Positions 1 through 7,073 of a stretch of DNA of 9,131 nt are shown here, piece after piece. A model generated the notes under the pieces. The model saw only the letters and a list, made by a program, of their open reading frames with translations, did not search any database and was not told the DNA's origin. Origin of the DNA: Methanomicrobiales archaeon (GTDB taxonomy: Archaea > Halobacteriota > Methanomicrobia > Methanomicrobiales > JACTUA01); assembly GCA_028678965.1 (NCBI GenBank), contig JAJRCM010000108.1:1-9131 (forward strand), written 5' to 3'. Every line of letters starts with the position of its first letter. Position 1 is the stretch's first letter. Made by a program: the position numbers and the translations under genes.

Positions 1-157
1 CTGGCAGGTACTTCTCCTGATGCTCGCCATCCTCGTCTCACTTTCCTTTGTCTGTGCGCTGACCCCCATGCTCTCCCCCTTCGACAGTGTTACTATACAG
101 AGTGCCGTCACCGTGTGCATGCTTGTGTATATCGGGTACCTGGGGGTGATGGGATGA
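1..157 (+). CDS. C-terminal end of an integral membrane protein, probable Eha hydrogenase membrane subunit (5' partial)
   Basis: Reading from base 2 gives 51 residues up to a TGA at 155-157, with the start outside the window. The fragment is very hydrophobic: one helix is at about residues 3-20 (start WQVLLLMLAILV) and another at about 34-50 (end MLVYIGYLGVMG), joined by a short polar loop with SPFDS. The stop overlaps the ATG of the next gene as ATGA, so it is part of the same operon. In the Eha gene order of Methanothermobacter the membrane subunits EhaJ, EhaK and EhaL come just before EhaM, so this is likely the EhaJ or EhaK equivalent. That identity comes from position only, because 51 hydrophobic residues are not diagnostic. 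The role would be in the membrane arm that couples H2/ferredoxin redox to ion movement. Confidence 0.75.
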   Translation, partial: WQVLLLMLAILVSLSFVCALTPMLSPFDSVTIQSAVTVCMLVYIGYLGVMG

Positions 158-396
158 TACGGGAGAGTATTCTTATCGCCGGGATCATCTACCTCGTGGT
201 CATAGCGGTACAGATGTTCACTGTGCCGGCAACGCTCCTCCAGGGAGCGATATTTGGTATCGTTCTCCTCGCCGGGACAGGATTCTATTTTGTCCGCCAC
301 CACGAACTCCTCGAACACCTGGAGGTCGTAGCGCTCTGGGCGGCTATTCTTCTCTTTGTTCTCTATGCACTGCTGAGGCTGGGAGGCGTGATCTGA
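154..396 (+). CDS. Small three-helix membrane protein, probable EhaL-like hydrogenase subunit
   Basis: This 80-residue protein starts at ATG 154, which overlaps the previous stop (ATGA) and follows a G-rich ribosome-binding stretch at about 142-146. An in-frame ATG at 115 lies inside the upstream gene and is not needed. Three predicted membrane helices fill the protein, at about residues 5-21, 30-47 and 57-77, with a charged loop between the second and third (RHHELLEHLE). It ends in a TGATG overlap with the next gene. Size, hydrophobicity and position directly before EhaM match the small membrane subunits EhaK/EhaL of the Eha energy-converting hydrogenase. No catalytic motif is visible; a structural or ion-channel role in the membrane arm is inferred. 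Confidence 0.78.
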   Translation: MIRESILIAGIIYLVVIAVQMFTVPATLLQGAIFGIVLLAGTGFYFVRHHELLEHLEVVALWAAILLFVLYALLRLGGVI

Positions 397-782
397 TGGA
401 TCTCCTGTATGAGAAAGATCTCCGCCCATTCAAGTTCCGAATCCTGATGAGCTCCCGCCATGAAGCTCTTCTTCGCGCCCTGGCTGCCCGTTTTGGGGTG
501 AGTGTACCGGTCATCCGTAAACGGATGATCGAGCGCTTCGATATGCAGCTTCTGGAGAACCTTCCAGCACGGTATGAAGCAGCAGAGCAGATGAGTGAAG
601 GCAGCGATCCTGTCGATAAAGCCCTGGGGGTAGAACTATTCACCCGTGTCATCCCCCTGCTGGATCCAGGTGTCATGGATGAGATACGACACAGGGTTGG
701 TGTCCTCATAAAGGACGGATCATCGGTGGAGGATGCCGTGATGGCAGGACATACCCTGGTGAAGGAGGCGCTTTTCCGATGA
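396..782 (+). CDS. ehaM: EhaM-like hydrogenase subunit (DUF1959 family)
   Basis: This 128-residue soluble protein is rich in predicted helix and has no cysteine motif, signal peptide or membrane segment. Its length and character match the DUF1959 family, whose Methanothermobacter member is EhaM of the Eha hydrogenase operon. It starts at ATG 396 in a TGATG overlap with the membrane subunit, and GGGAGG at 380-385 is a good ribosome-binding site. The stop overlaps the start of the small hydrogenase subunit (ATGA at 779-782). EhaM has no known catalytic role; as an inference it may help assemble or stabilise the complex. Finding it between membrane subunits and the NiFe catalytic pair is the main reason to call the hydrogenase Eha-type rather than Ech- or Mbh-type. 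The family call is from recall of sequence style and position, without alignment. Confidence 0.77.
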   Translation: MDLLYEKDLRPFKFRILMSSRHEALLRALAARFGVSVPVIRKRMIERFDMQLLENLPARYEAAEQMSEGSDPVDKALGVELFTRVIPLLDPGVMDEIRHRVGVLIKDGSSVEDAVMAGHTLVKEALFR

Positions 783-1234
783 GCCTGCTCCAGCGGGTGA
801 AGAACGTCGTCCGGTCACGGTCGATACACGTCTGCTTTGTGGATGTCGGGTCCTGTAATGGATGTGATATCGAGGTGCTGGCCACCCTCGCTCCGCGCTA
901 TGACATCGAACAGTACGGCATCTACGTCCATAACAATCCGCGGGAGGCCGATATTCTGCTCGTCATCGGGGCGATGACCCCCCAATGGGAGGACAAACTG
1001 CCGGCTCTCTGGGAGCGTATTCCCGAGCCGAAAGCGGCGATCGCCATCGGAAACTGTCCGATCTCGGGATGTGTCTTCCAGCGCCGTGATACTTATGTGA
1101 GTGCGCCGGTGGCCAAGTTCATTCCTGTTGCTGCGGAGGTACCGGGCTGTCCTCCCCGTCCCACGGAGATCCTCTCTGCCATCCTTTCCCTGGCCCCAAC
1201 GGTATTCAAAGACTTCGAGGAGAGGCGCAGATGA
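779..1234 (+). CDS. ehaN: Energy-converting [NiFe] hydrogenase small subunit (EhaN-like)
   Basis: The protein has 151 residues and is the electron-transfer small subunit of a group 4 membrane-associated [NiFe] hydrogenase (NuoB/EchC-like). The four ligands of the proximal [4Fe-4S] cluster are visible: Cys26 and Cys29 in SCNGCDIE, Cys93 in GNCPISGC, and Cys124 in PGCPPRP. There is no twin-arginine signal and no C-terminal cluster domain, as expected for the short, cytoplasm-facing group 4 type. Translation starts at ATG 779 behind GGAGG at 764-768, overlapping the previous stop. The stop TGA (1232-1234) overlaps the large-subunit ATG, which should keep the two catalytic subunits in equal amounts. 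Electrons from H2 would pass from the NiFe site through this cluster to the downstream ferredoxin protein. The family call is firm; the Eha rather than Ech label rests on the neighbouring EhaM. Confidence 0.92.
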   Translation: MSLLQRVKNVVRSRSIHVCFVDVGSCNGCDIEVLATLAPRYDIEQYGIYVHNNPREADILLVIGAMTPQWEDKLPALWERIPEPKAAIAIGNCPISGCVFQRRDTYVSAPVAKFIPVAAEVPGCPPRPTEILSAILSLAPTVFKDFEERRR

Positions 1235-2316
1235 AGAAAGTGGTGGATGTTTCATTCCCGGTTGGCCCTGTGCATCCCTGCTGGAAGGAGCCGGTCCGCC
1301 TGAAGTGCGAGACTAAAGGGGAGAAGGTGCTCCAGGCAGAGGTGGAACTGGGATATATGAAGAAGGGGATCGAACGGATCATGCGGGGACGACCGTGGCA
1401 GGAAGTGATGTTCCTCGCTGAACGGATCTGCGGAATCTGCTCGGTGATCCATAACATGGTCTTCATCGAGGGAATGGAGGCGATGAGTGGTATCCCCGTT
1501 CCTCCCCGAGCTGCGTACCTTCGGGTCATCGCCAACGAATTGGATCGTATCCAGAGCCATCTCCTCGCCAACTTTTCCTATTGCTATACTATCGAGCATG
1601 AGACCCTGGGAATGTATCTCCTCAATGTGCGGGAAAAAGCGATGGATCTCCTCGAACGACTTACCGGTGCACGGGTGAATAAAGCGTATATGATCCCCGG
1701 AGGGGTAAGATTCGATCTTCAGGCAGAGGATCATGTGATCATCTCCTCAACCCTTGACCAGATTGAACCTGATATTATGCGCTACACCCGCATGTTCAGT
1801 GAAGGACCCCTCATCGGGCTCCGCAGCCGGGGAATCGGGATCCTGAGCGAGGTGCATGCCCGGGAGGCGCACGCGGTTGGTCCCACTGCACGAGCGAGTG
1901 GCATTCGTACCGACCTCCGCACCCAGCACCCCACCTATCAGAAGATAGGATTCAGCCCGGTGGTGAGGACAGAAGGGGACAACTTCGCCCGGGTCATGGT
2001 ACGGTTCCAGGAGGTAGCAGAGAGTATCGGGATCATACGCCGCTGTCTGGATGGGTTACCGGAAGGGCTTATCCGTAGTGGTGGGGTGTGCGGAGCGGGG
2101 ACCATCACTCACCGGGGAGAGGCACCCCGCGGGGAGCTCACCTACTACCTGAAGGCTGACGAGTACGGGAGGATCGTGGATATCTCCATTCAGACACCCT
2201 CAATCATGAATATCGAGGCCAGTGCGCACTATATGATCATCGGGGCTACGTCACTTGCCGATGTCACGTCCACGTTCATCAGTGCTGATCCCTGCATTGC
2301 CTGCACGGAGAGATAG
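1231..2316 (+). CDS. ehaO: Energy-converting [NiFe] hydrogenase large (catalytic) subunit (EhaO-like)
   Basis: This 361-residue protein carries the NiFe active site. The N-terminal motif RICGICS supplies Cys67 and Cys70, and the C-terminal motif DPCIACTER supplies Cys355 and Cys358, so all four nickel ligands are present and the enzyme should be functional. The protein ends at Arg361, right after the second motif, so there is no C-terminal peptide of the kind removed by a maturation endopeptidase in many NiFe hydrogenases. The usual His after DPCxxC is replaced by Arg, as seen in energy-converting group 4 enzymes. It starts at ATG 1231 behind GAGGAGAGG (1217-1225) and overlaps the small-subunit stop. 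In the cell it would face the cytoplasm on the membrane arm, reversibly oxidising H2 and reducing ferredoxin, driven by the ion gradient. The stop is 1 nt before the ferredoxin gene start. Confidence 0.93.
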   Translation: MKKVVDVSFPVGPVHPCWKEPVRLKCETKGEKVLQAEVELGYMKKGIERIMRGRPWQEVMFLAERICGICSVIHNMVFIEGMEAMSGIPVPPRAAYLRVIANELDRIQSHLLANFSYCYTIEHETLGMYLLNVREKAMDLLERLTGARVNKAYMIPGGVRFDLQAEDHVIISSTLDQIEPDIMRYTRMFSEGPLIGLRSRGIGILSEVHAREAHAVGPTARASGIRTDLRTQHPTYQKIGFSPVVRTEGDNFARVMVRFQEVAESIGIIRRCLDGLPEGLIRSGGVCGAGTITHRGEAPRGELTYYLKADEYGRIVDISIQTPSIMNIEASAHYMIIGATSLADVTSTFISADPCIACTER

Positions 2317-2317
2317 T

Positions 2318-2926
2318 ATGGGATTCACCTCTTTTGCCTGGTACCTGAAAGAATTTTTCCGCAGGGAATGGGTCGCGAAATTTCTCTTCGTCAAGACGGC
2401 GCCGCTGGTGACTCCCCCATTCTTCCGTGATGTCCCCACTCTCACTGAAAAGGAGTGTTCCCATTGCCGGGCTTGCATGATGATCTGTCCCGCACCCGGG
2501 GCGATTGAAGTGGTGCATGGAGGAGGAGTATGGCACCCGGAGATCTATCGTGGCCATTGCATCCGGTGCGGCCTCTGCGTGGAAACCTGCCCGGAGACGG
2601 TGCTCGCCAGCGGGAGGATTCTCTCGGTACAGGAGGCAGATGGTACCTCCTTCGATGCAACCTACTACATCCAGGTGGACCAAACGAAGTGCATGCGGTG
2701 CGGGAATTGCTGTGTCTCCTGCCCGGTGAACAAGGAGGTTGATCCCCAGATGGGGTCGGGCGGGTACTCATCCAATGATGAAGTGATCATGCGTATCGAG
2801 GCCGGGAAGCACCATGTGATCCACGAGGACCGGTGTGTGGGGTGCAAGACCTGTGAAAACACCTGCCCGAATACCGCAATACGGGTAGCACGGGTGGTTA
2901 CCGCTCACCAGGGGGAAGCAACGTGA
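2318..2926 (+). CDS. Four-cluster ferredoxin-type electron-transfer subunit (4x[4Fe-4S])
   Basis: This 202-residue protein has four complete CxxCxxCxxxCP motifs, at residues 47-57, 81-91, 125-135 and 173-183, each able to bind a [4Fe-4S] cluster. The N-terminal 46 residues (GFTSFAWYLKEFF, then a basic/aromatic stretch) resemble the membrane-surface lead of NuoI/EchF/MbhN-type subunits. The second pair of clusters, after a spacer near residue 119, forms a separate ferredoxin-like module. ATG 2318 is chosen because GGAGAG just upstream (about 2308-2313) is a good ribosome-binding site and the start lies 1 nt after the hydrogenase stop; the frame is open further upstream but only inside ehaO. 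The gene overlaps fwdD (GTGA). It likely carries electrons from the hydrogenase small subunit toward ferredoxin or directly to formylmethanofuran dehydrogenase. It may correspond to EhaP or replace FwdF/FwdG, which I cannot distinguish here. Confidence 0.88.
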   Translation: MGFTSFAWYLKEFFRREWVAKFLFVKTAPLVTPPFFRDVPTLTEKECSHCRACMMICPAPGAIEVVHGGGVWHPEIYRGHCIRCGLCVETCPETVLASGRILSVQEADGTSFDATYYIQVDQTKCMRCGNCCVSCPVNKEVDPQMGSGGYSSNDEVIMRIEAGKHHVIHEDRCVGCKTCENTCPNTAIRVARVVTAHQGEAT

Positions 2927-3312
2927 TCTTCACCCTGAACACCGGCCGGACGATCCAGCAGGGAAACAATGTGGAGATGAAATACCACCCGGACTATGCG
3001 AAAGAGGTCTCCAGATGTCATATGAACCCCCTTGATATGCTCGACTTGGGGGTGATGGATGGAGAGCGGGTGCGGGTGACCGGGCCAGCGGGATCAGTCG
3101 TGATGTATGTCGTTCAGGATGAAACGGTAAGTCACTCCACGGTTTTCGTGCCATATGGGATCTACGCGAACCAGGTGATCTCCACTGAGACACATGGCAC
3201 CGGGATGCCAGACTTCAAAACGACAGAAGCAAACCTGGAACCCACGGAAGACTCCGTGCTCACCGTACCCGAACTGCTCCGTGCGCTCGGGGGGATGCCC
3301 TATGTTGCATGA
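2923..3312 (+). CDS. fwdD: Formylmethanofuran dehydrogenase subunit D
   Basis: This 129-residue protein belongs to the molybdopterin-dinucleotide-binding domain family; in this enzyme the domain is encoded separately from FwdB. Visible features are the CHMNPLDMLDLGV segment near residues 32-44, typical of this beta-barrel domain, the following DGERVRVTG strand, and the GTGMPDFKT motif near residues 92-100. The length matches known FwdD/FmdD (about 130). It begins at GTG 2923, overlapping the ferredoxin stop, with GGGGGA at 2911-2916 as ribosome-binding site. With FwdB it holds the tungsten or molybdenum bis-pterin cofactor that reduces CO2 to formate. Its last 11 bases overlap the start of fwdB, so the two halves of the catalytic unit are translationally linked. 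Sequence alone does not show whether the metal is W (Fwd) or Mo (Fmd). Confidence 0.93.
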   Translation: MIFTLNTGRTIQQGNNVEMKYHPDYAKEVSRCHMNPLDMLDLGVMDGERVRVTGPAGSVVMYVVQDETVSHSTVFVPYGIYANQVISTETHGTGMPDFKTTEANLEPTEDSVLTVPELLRALGGMPYVA

Positions 3313-4597
3313 GGATGTCGTCTGTCCCTTCTGCGCCTGTCTCTGTGATGACCTGAAGGTAGAGACCGACAATGGTACCATTGTTAAGGTGGATAATGCC
3401 TGCGACCTGGGGAACCACAAGTTTCTCACAGACGATGACCATCGTTTGAAGGAACCCATCAGGAGGACCCCTTCAGGATGGACAAGCGCCACGCTCCAGC
3501 ATGCTATTGACCGCACCGTTGAGATCCTGCTGGGGGCCGACCGGCCGCTTCTCTACGGGTGGAGCGGAACTCACGGGGAAGCCCAGAGCATCGGGGTGCA
3601 TATGGCCGAAGTCCTTGGTGGGGTGATTGACAGCACCACCTCAGTCTGCCACGGCCCCTCCATTCTTGCCATCCAGGAAGTTGGCCACCCTGGCTGCACG
3701 CTCGGTCAGGTGAAGAACCGGGCGGACCTCGTGGTGTACTGGGGGGCAAACCCCATCGAAGCACATCCCCGGCATATGAGCCGGTATACCACCTATACCG
3801 ATGGATTCTTTCTGGATCGGGCATTCAAGGAGCGGAAGGTGATCGTGGTCGACATCCGCCGCACCCAGACTGCGGAAGTCGCCGATGAGTTTATCCTCAT
3901 CAAAAAGGGTGGGGACTATGCGGTACTCAGTGCGCTGCGGGCAATTGTGCGTGGTAAATCGGACATGATCCCTGCAACCGTGGCTGGAGTTACCAAAGAA
4001 CAGCTTCTTCGAATTGCTGAGATGTGCAAAAAGGCAAAGTTTGGGGCGTTCTTCTTCGGCATGGGTATAACTCAGACGCAGGGCAAGTACAAGAATATTC
4101 GAAACGCCATCGAACTGGTCGATGAACTGAACCGACATACGAAGTTCACCCTTACCCCGATGCGGGGGCATTACAATGTCTACGGGTTCAACGAAGTCTG
4201 CACCTGGATGACCGGCTACCCCTACGCGGTGGACTTCTGCCGGGGAATGGCATTCTACAATCCCGGGGAGACGTCTGCAGTGGACATCCTGGCCAGAAAG
4301 GAGTGTGACGCCTGTCTCGTGGTAGCGAGCGACCCGGCAGCACACTTCCCGAAGGACGCAGTCCGGCATCTTGGTGAGATACCTACGGTACAAATTGATC
4401 CTTATCCCAATACCACAACTGCGTTCTGTGAACTCCAGATACCCGTAGCTGTGACAGGTATCGATGCACAGGGAACCTCATACCGGATGGACGGCGTCCC
4501 CATCCGGGTAAAATCTATCCTGAACCGGGGCTATCCGACGGATACCGACATTCTCGGTGAAATATATCGCCGTATCAAGGAGGCAAAACGAGTATGA
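3302..4597 (+). CDS. fwdB: Formylmethanofuran dehydrogenase subunit B (catalytic W/Mo subunit, cysteine type)
   Basis: This 431-residue protein is the formate-dehydrogenase-like catalytic subunit that reduces CO2 to formate at a W/Mo bis-pterin centre. The N-terminal [4Fe-4S] motif is present: Cys8, Cys11 and Cys15 (CPFCACLC) plus Cys34 (NACDLG). Cys116 in STTSVCHGPS, encoded by TGC at 3647-3649, is the expected metal ligand, so this is the cysteine and not the selenocysteine form. ATG 3302 is chosen because family proteins start a few residues before the first cluster motif and GGGGGG at 3289-3294 is a well-placed ribosome-binding site; the frame is open upstream to 3194 but that part lies inside fwdD. 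Length matches the family (about 430). The stop overlaps the fwdA start (ATGA at 4594). Formate made here is thought to travel through an internal tunnel to FwdA. Confidence 0.96.
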   Translation: MLHEDVVCPFCACLCDDLKVETDNGTIVKVDNACDLGNHKFLTDDDHRLKEPIRRTPSGWTSATLQHAIDRTVEILLGADRPLLYGWSGTHGEAQSIGVHMAEVLGGVIDSTTSVCHGPSILAIQEVGHPGCTLGQVKNRADLVVYWGANPIEAHPRHMSRYTTYTDGFFLDRAFKERKVIVVDIRRTQTAEVADEFILIKKGGDYAVLSALRAIVRGKSDMIPATVAGVTKEQLLRIAEMCKKAKFGAFFFGMGITQTQGKYKNIRNAIELVDELNRHTKFTLTPMRGHYNVYGFNEVCTWMTGYPYAVDFCRGMAFYNPGETSAVDILARKECDACLVVASDPAAHFPKDAVRHLGEIPTVQIDPYPNTTTAFCELQIPVAVTGIDAQGTSYRMDGVPIRVKSILNRGYPTDTDILGEIYRRIKEAKRV

Positions 4598-6294
4598 GTG
4601 AACTCCTGATCCGGCATGCCTGCGTTGTTGACCCGGTGAATCGCATCAGCGGGGAGATCATGGATCTCGCGGTTCGGGATGGCAGGATCGTAGAATCGGT
4701 GAGCGACCGTGCAGAGGTCATCGATGCCCAGGGATTCCTCACCATGGCAGGGGGGATCGATTCTCACACCCATATTTGCGGGACCAAGGTGAACTTCGGT
4801 CGCTACATGAGCCCGGAGGATATGCGTGCCGGGCGAACTCTGAAAAAAGGTCAAATGCACTCAACCTCCGGCTACAGTGTACCCACCACCTACGGTAACA
4901 GCTACCGCTATGCGACCATGGGATACACTGCGGTGCTGGAAGGGGCGATGGCCCCTCTTGAAGCCCGACACACTCATGAAGAGTTTATGGCTACCCCGCT
5001 CCAGGATACCATGGCCAATGTTCTTTTCGACGGAAACTGGCCGGTGATGGAGGCGGTTCGCGACCGTGACGTAAAACGCGTCGCAGCGATTGTTGCCTGG
5101 GTACTCACCGCGGTGAAAGGTTTTGCTATCAAGATCACGAATCCCGGAGGGACGGAAGCCTGGGGGTGGGGAAAGAATGTGACCTGCATCCGTGATCCGG
5201 TGCCCTATTTTGAGGTCACCCCCGCGGAGATTATTGAGACCCTCATCCGTGCGAATGAGATCCTTCGGCTTCCTCACTCGGTACACCTCCATTGCAACAA
5301 TCTGGGAACACCAGGTAACTATTCATGCACCATCGGGTCGATGGATGTGGCACCTGATCTCAACAAAGAACGGCAGTCTCTCTATGTCACCCATGTCCAG
5401 TTCCATTCCTATGGTGGAACCTCATGGAAAGACATCAACTCCAAGGCACACGTGGTGGCTGACGCGGTGAATCGCAAGCCCCATATCGTCATCGACATGG
5501 GTCAGATGATGTTTGGGAAGACCACCACCATGACCGCTGATGGTCCCATGGAATTCAACCTCTACAAGCTCCACCACAATAAATGGAGCAACCATGATGT
5601 GGAGCTGGAAACCGGTTCAGGAATCATCCCCGTGTATTACAGCCGAAAGAGTATCGTGAACAGCGTGATGTGGGCGATTGGCCTTGAACTTGCTCTTCTC
5701 ATCAAGAACCCGGAGCAGTGCCTGCTTGCAACTGACAATCCCAACGGGAGCCCCTTTGTGAAGTACCCAGAGATCATTGCCCTTCTGATGAGCAACCCCT
5801 ATCGGCAGGCGGAAATAGCCACTCTCCCTCCCGAAACGGAATCGCGTATCTCACTTCCGGCAATCGACAGGGAACTGGACTGGAACGAGATCGCGATGAT
5901 GACCCGAGCCGGCCAGGGACGGGCGCTGGGACTGCGGAAACTGGGGCGAGGCCACCTTGGGCTAGGAGCAATCGCCGATATTGCTATCTACCCCCTCAGC
6001 ATCGGGGCGATTGATCCTTCAAAAGAATATACCCGGGTGATCGAGGCACTCCGCTTGACACGCTACACCATCAAGAACGGGAAGGTGATAGCTCGTGATG
6101 GCGAGATCCTCTCGAACCGGAACAAGACTACTATCTGGGTGCGCCCAAAAATTCCCGAACAGCACCGGATGGATCATGATCCGGACTTCATCCGCAATTT
6201 CGAGCGGTACTATACCGTCCGGATGAGCAACTACCCTGTCCAGGAGGCGTATGTGCCGGAGAGCACCTGTATTGAGACGGAGGCAGTGTGGTGA
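4594..6294 (+). CDS. fwdA: Formylmethanofuran dehydrogenase subunit A (amidohydrolase-type condensing subunit)
   Basis: This 566-residue protein is the dinuclear-metal amidohydrolase subunit that condenses formate with methanofuran. Expected metal-site residues are visible: His58 and His60 (GIDSHTHICG), Lys180 in GFAIKITNPGG as the likely carboxylated lysine, His231 and His233 (VHLHCNN), and Asp381 (LATDNPNG). His267/His271 in VTHVQFHSYGG lie in another conserved block. Length agrees with known FwdA (about 570). ATG 4594 overlaps the fwdB stop and follows AAGGAGG at 4577-4583. The TGA overlaps the GTG of fwdC. The protein is cytoplasmic, as part of the Fwd complex. In Methanothermobacter a single FwdA serves both tungsten and molybdenum isoenzymes, so the symbol does not imply the metal. 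Nothing is truncated and no key residue is missing. Confidence 0.97.
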   Translation: MSELLIRHACVVDPVNRISGEIMDLAVRDGRIVESVSDRAEVIDAQGFLTMAGGIDSHTHICGTKVNFGRYMSPEDMRAGRTLKKGQMHSTSGYSVPTTYGNSYRYATMGYTAVLEGAMAPLEARHTHEEFMATPLQDTMANVLFDGNWPVMEAVRDRDVKRVAAIVAWVLTAVKGFAIKITNPGGTEAWGWGKNVTCIRDPVPYFEVTPAEIIETLIRANEILRLPHSVHLHCNNLGTPGNYSCTIGSMDVAPDLNKERQSLYVTHVQFHSYGGTSWKDINSKAHVVADAVNRKPHIVIDMGQMMFGKTTTMTADGPMEFNLYKLHHNKWSNHDVELETGSGIIPVYYSRKSIVNSVMWAIGLELALLIKNPEQCLLATDNPNGSPFVKYPEIIALLMSNPYRQAEIATLPPETESRISLPAIDRELDWNEIAMMTRAGQGRALGLRKLGRGHLGLGAIADIAIYPLSIGAIDPSKEYTRVIEALRLTRYTIKNGKVIARDGEILSNRNKTTIWVRPKIPEQHRMDHDPDFIRNFERYYTVRMSNYPVQEAYVPESTCIETEAVW

Positions 6295-7073
6295 GGGTCA
6301 TCCTCGACGTGAAACCGAGAAAGAATCCCTTCCTACCGGTGGAAGCAGAATGCCTCGTCCCCAAAAACTTCGTCGATGAACGGGAGCCCCGGGATCTGTC
6401 TGTCTGGGTGGGGAACAAGGAACGGCGGCTCGAGGAGGTGGTCACCCTCACCCGCGAAGGAACCGCAACATCCCCTGAGGACGTGGAGCTCGTGCTCCGT
6501 GGCGACACGTCCCGTTTCAAACGGGTTGGAGAATATATGGAGGCCGGCCGGATTACTATCGAGGGGGACATCGGGATGCACTGTGGAAACCTGATGAAAG
6601 GGGGGATGATTGTTATTCACGGCAACGCCGATTCCTGGCTGGCAAGAGAGATGGTCGGTGGAACCGTGCGCTGCAACGGTGATGCTCATCACTACTGTGC
6701 CTCCGGCTACCGCGGTGAGAAACGGGGGATGCGGGGAGGGGAGGTGGAGGTGATGGGGAATGCCGGTGATTTTACTGCCGAATACCTGACCGGAGGCTCA
6801 GTGACCATTCACGGGAACTCGGGGGACCTCACTGGTGTGGAAATGGCAGGTGGTACTCTCATTGTTCATGGGGACTGCAGCCGGGTGTGTGCCAATATGA
6901 CCGGCGGAACAGGATACGTCTATGGCATGGTACACCACATGATCCCCACCTTCCGTTTCAGAGAGACCGCAATTATCGGTCCAGAGAAGGTAAAAATGTC
7001 GGTATTTGAAGGGGATATCGCCAACAGGGGAAAAGGAACCCTTTTTATAAAGGTATATAAATATCCATTGTGA
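6291..7073 (+). CDS. fwdC: Formylmethanofuran dehydrogenase subunit C
   Basis: The protein has 260 residues and a short N-terminal segment (RKNPFLPVEAECLVPKNF), followed from about residue 100 to 210 by a run of GG-containing strand repeats. These are MKGGMIVIHGNA, MVGGTVRCNGDA, MRGGEVEVMGNA, LTGGSVTIHGNS, MAGGTLIVHGDC and MTGGTGYVYG. This is the right-handed beta-helix (GXGXG) fold shared with the C-terminal domain of glutamate synthase. In the Fwd complex FwdC is structural and contacts FwdA and FwdB. Two adjacent GTG codons, 6288 and 6291, could start translation. The second is preferred because it forms a GTGA overlap with the fwdA stop, as at the fwdD start, and lies 7 nt from GGAGG at 6279-6283, while the first is only 4 nt away. 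The stop shares one base with the next ATG (TGATG at 7071-7075). Confidence 0.95.
   Translation: MRVILDVKPRKNPFLPVEAECLVPKNFVDEREPRDLSVWVGNKERRLEEVVTLTREGTATSPEDVELVLRGDTSRFKRVGEYMEAGRITIEGDIGMHCGNLMKGGMIVIHGNADSWLAREMVGGTVRCNGDAHHYCASGYRGEKRGMRGGEVEVMGNAGDFTAEYLTGGSVTIHGNSGDLTGVEMAGGTLIVHGDCSRVCANMTGGTGYVYGMVHHMIPTFRFRETAIIGPEKVKMSVFEGDIANRGKGTLFIKVYKYPL
7046..7064 (+). promoter_or_regulatory. Possible internal TATA element at the end of fwdC
   Basis: An unusually AT-rich stretch in an otherwise GC-rich operon contains TATAAA (7046-7051) and TATATAAATAT (7054-7064). The first is centred about 25 nt before ATG 7073, the spacing expected for a leaderless archaeal transcript of the 50-residue zinc-ribbon gene. 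No convincing BRE precedes it, and the bases also encode the end of FwdC (KVYKYPL), so this may be chance. Confidence 0.3.

Noticed and set aside
2255..2317. Upstream extension of the four-cluster ferredoxin frame
   Set aside because: It falls inside the conserved C-terminus of the hydrogenase large subunit, while ATG 2318 has a good ribosome-binding site 1 nt after that gene's stop.
3194..3301. Upstream extension of the fwdB reading frame
   Set aside because: The added 36 residues overlap fwdD in another frame, look unlike family N-termini, and the ATG at 3302 has a better ribosome-binding site directly before the first cluster motif.
3647..3649. Possible selenocysteine at the FwdB metal-ligand position
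   Set aside because: The codon is TGC, an ordinary cysteine, and no in-frame TGA occurs in the gene before its stop.
3641..4393. Long 250-codon open frame antisense to fwdB
   Set aside because: It lies wholly inside fwdB, which has all expected family motifs. The antisense translation shows no recognisable domain; long antisense frames are common in GC-rich coding DNA.
5192..5470. Short plus-strand open frame inside fwdA in another frame
   Set aside because: It is fully contained in fwdA, with low-complexity arginine/serine-rich translation typical of a shadow frame.
6598..6910. Repeated GG-containing segments as a DNA repeat array
   Set aside because: The repeat is at protein level only and reflects the beta-helix fold of FwdC; the DNA units differ.
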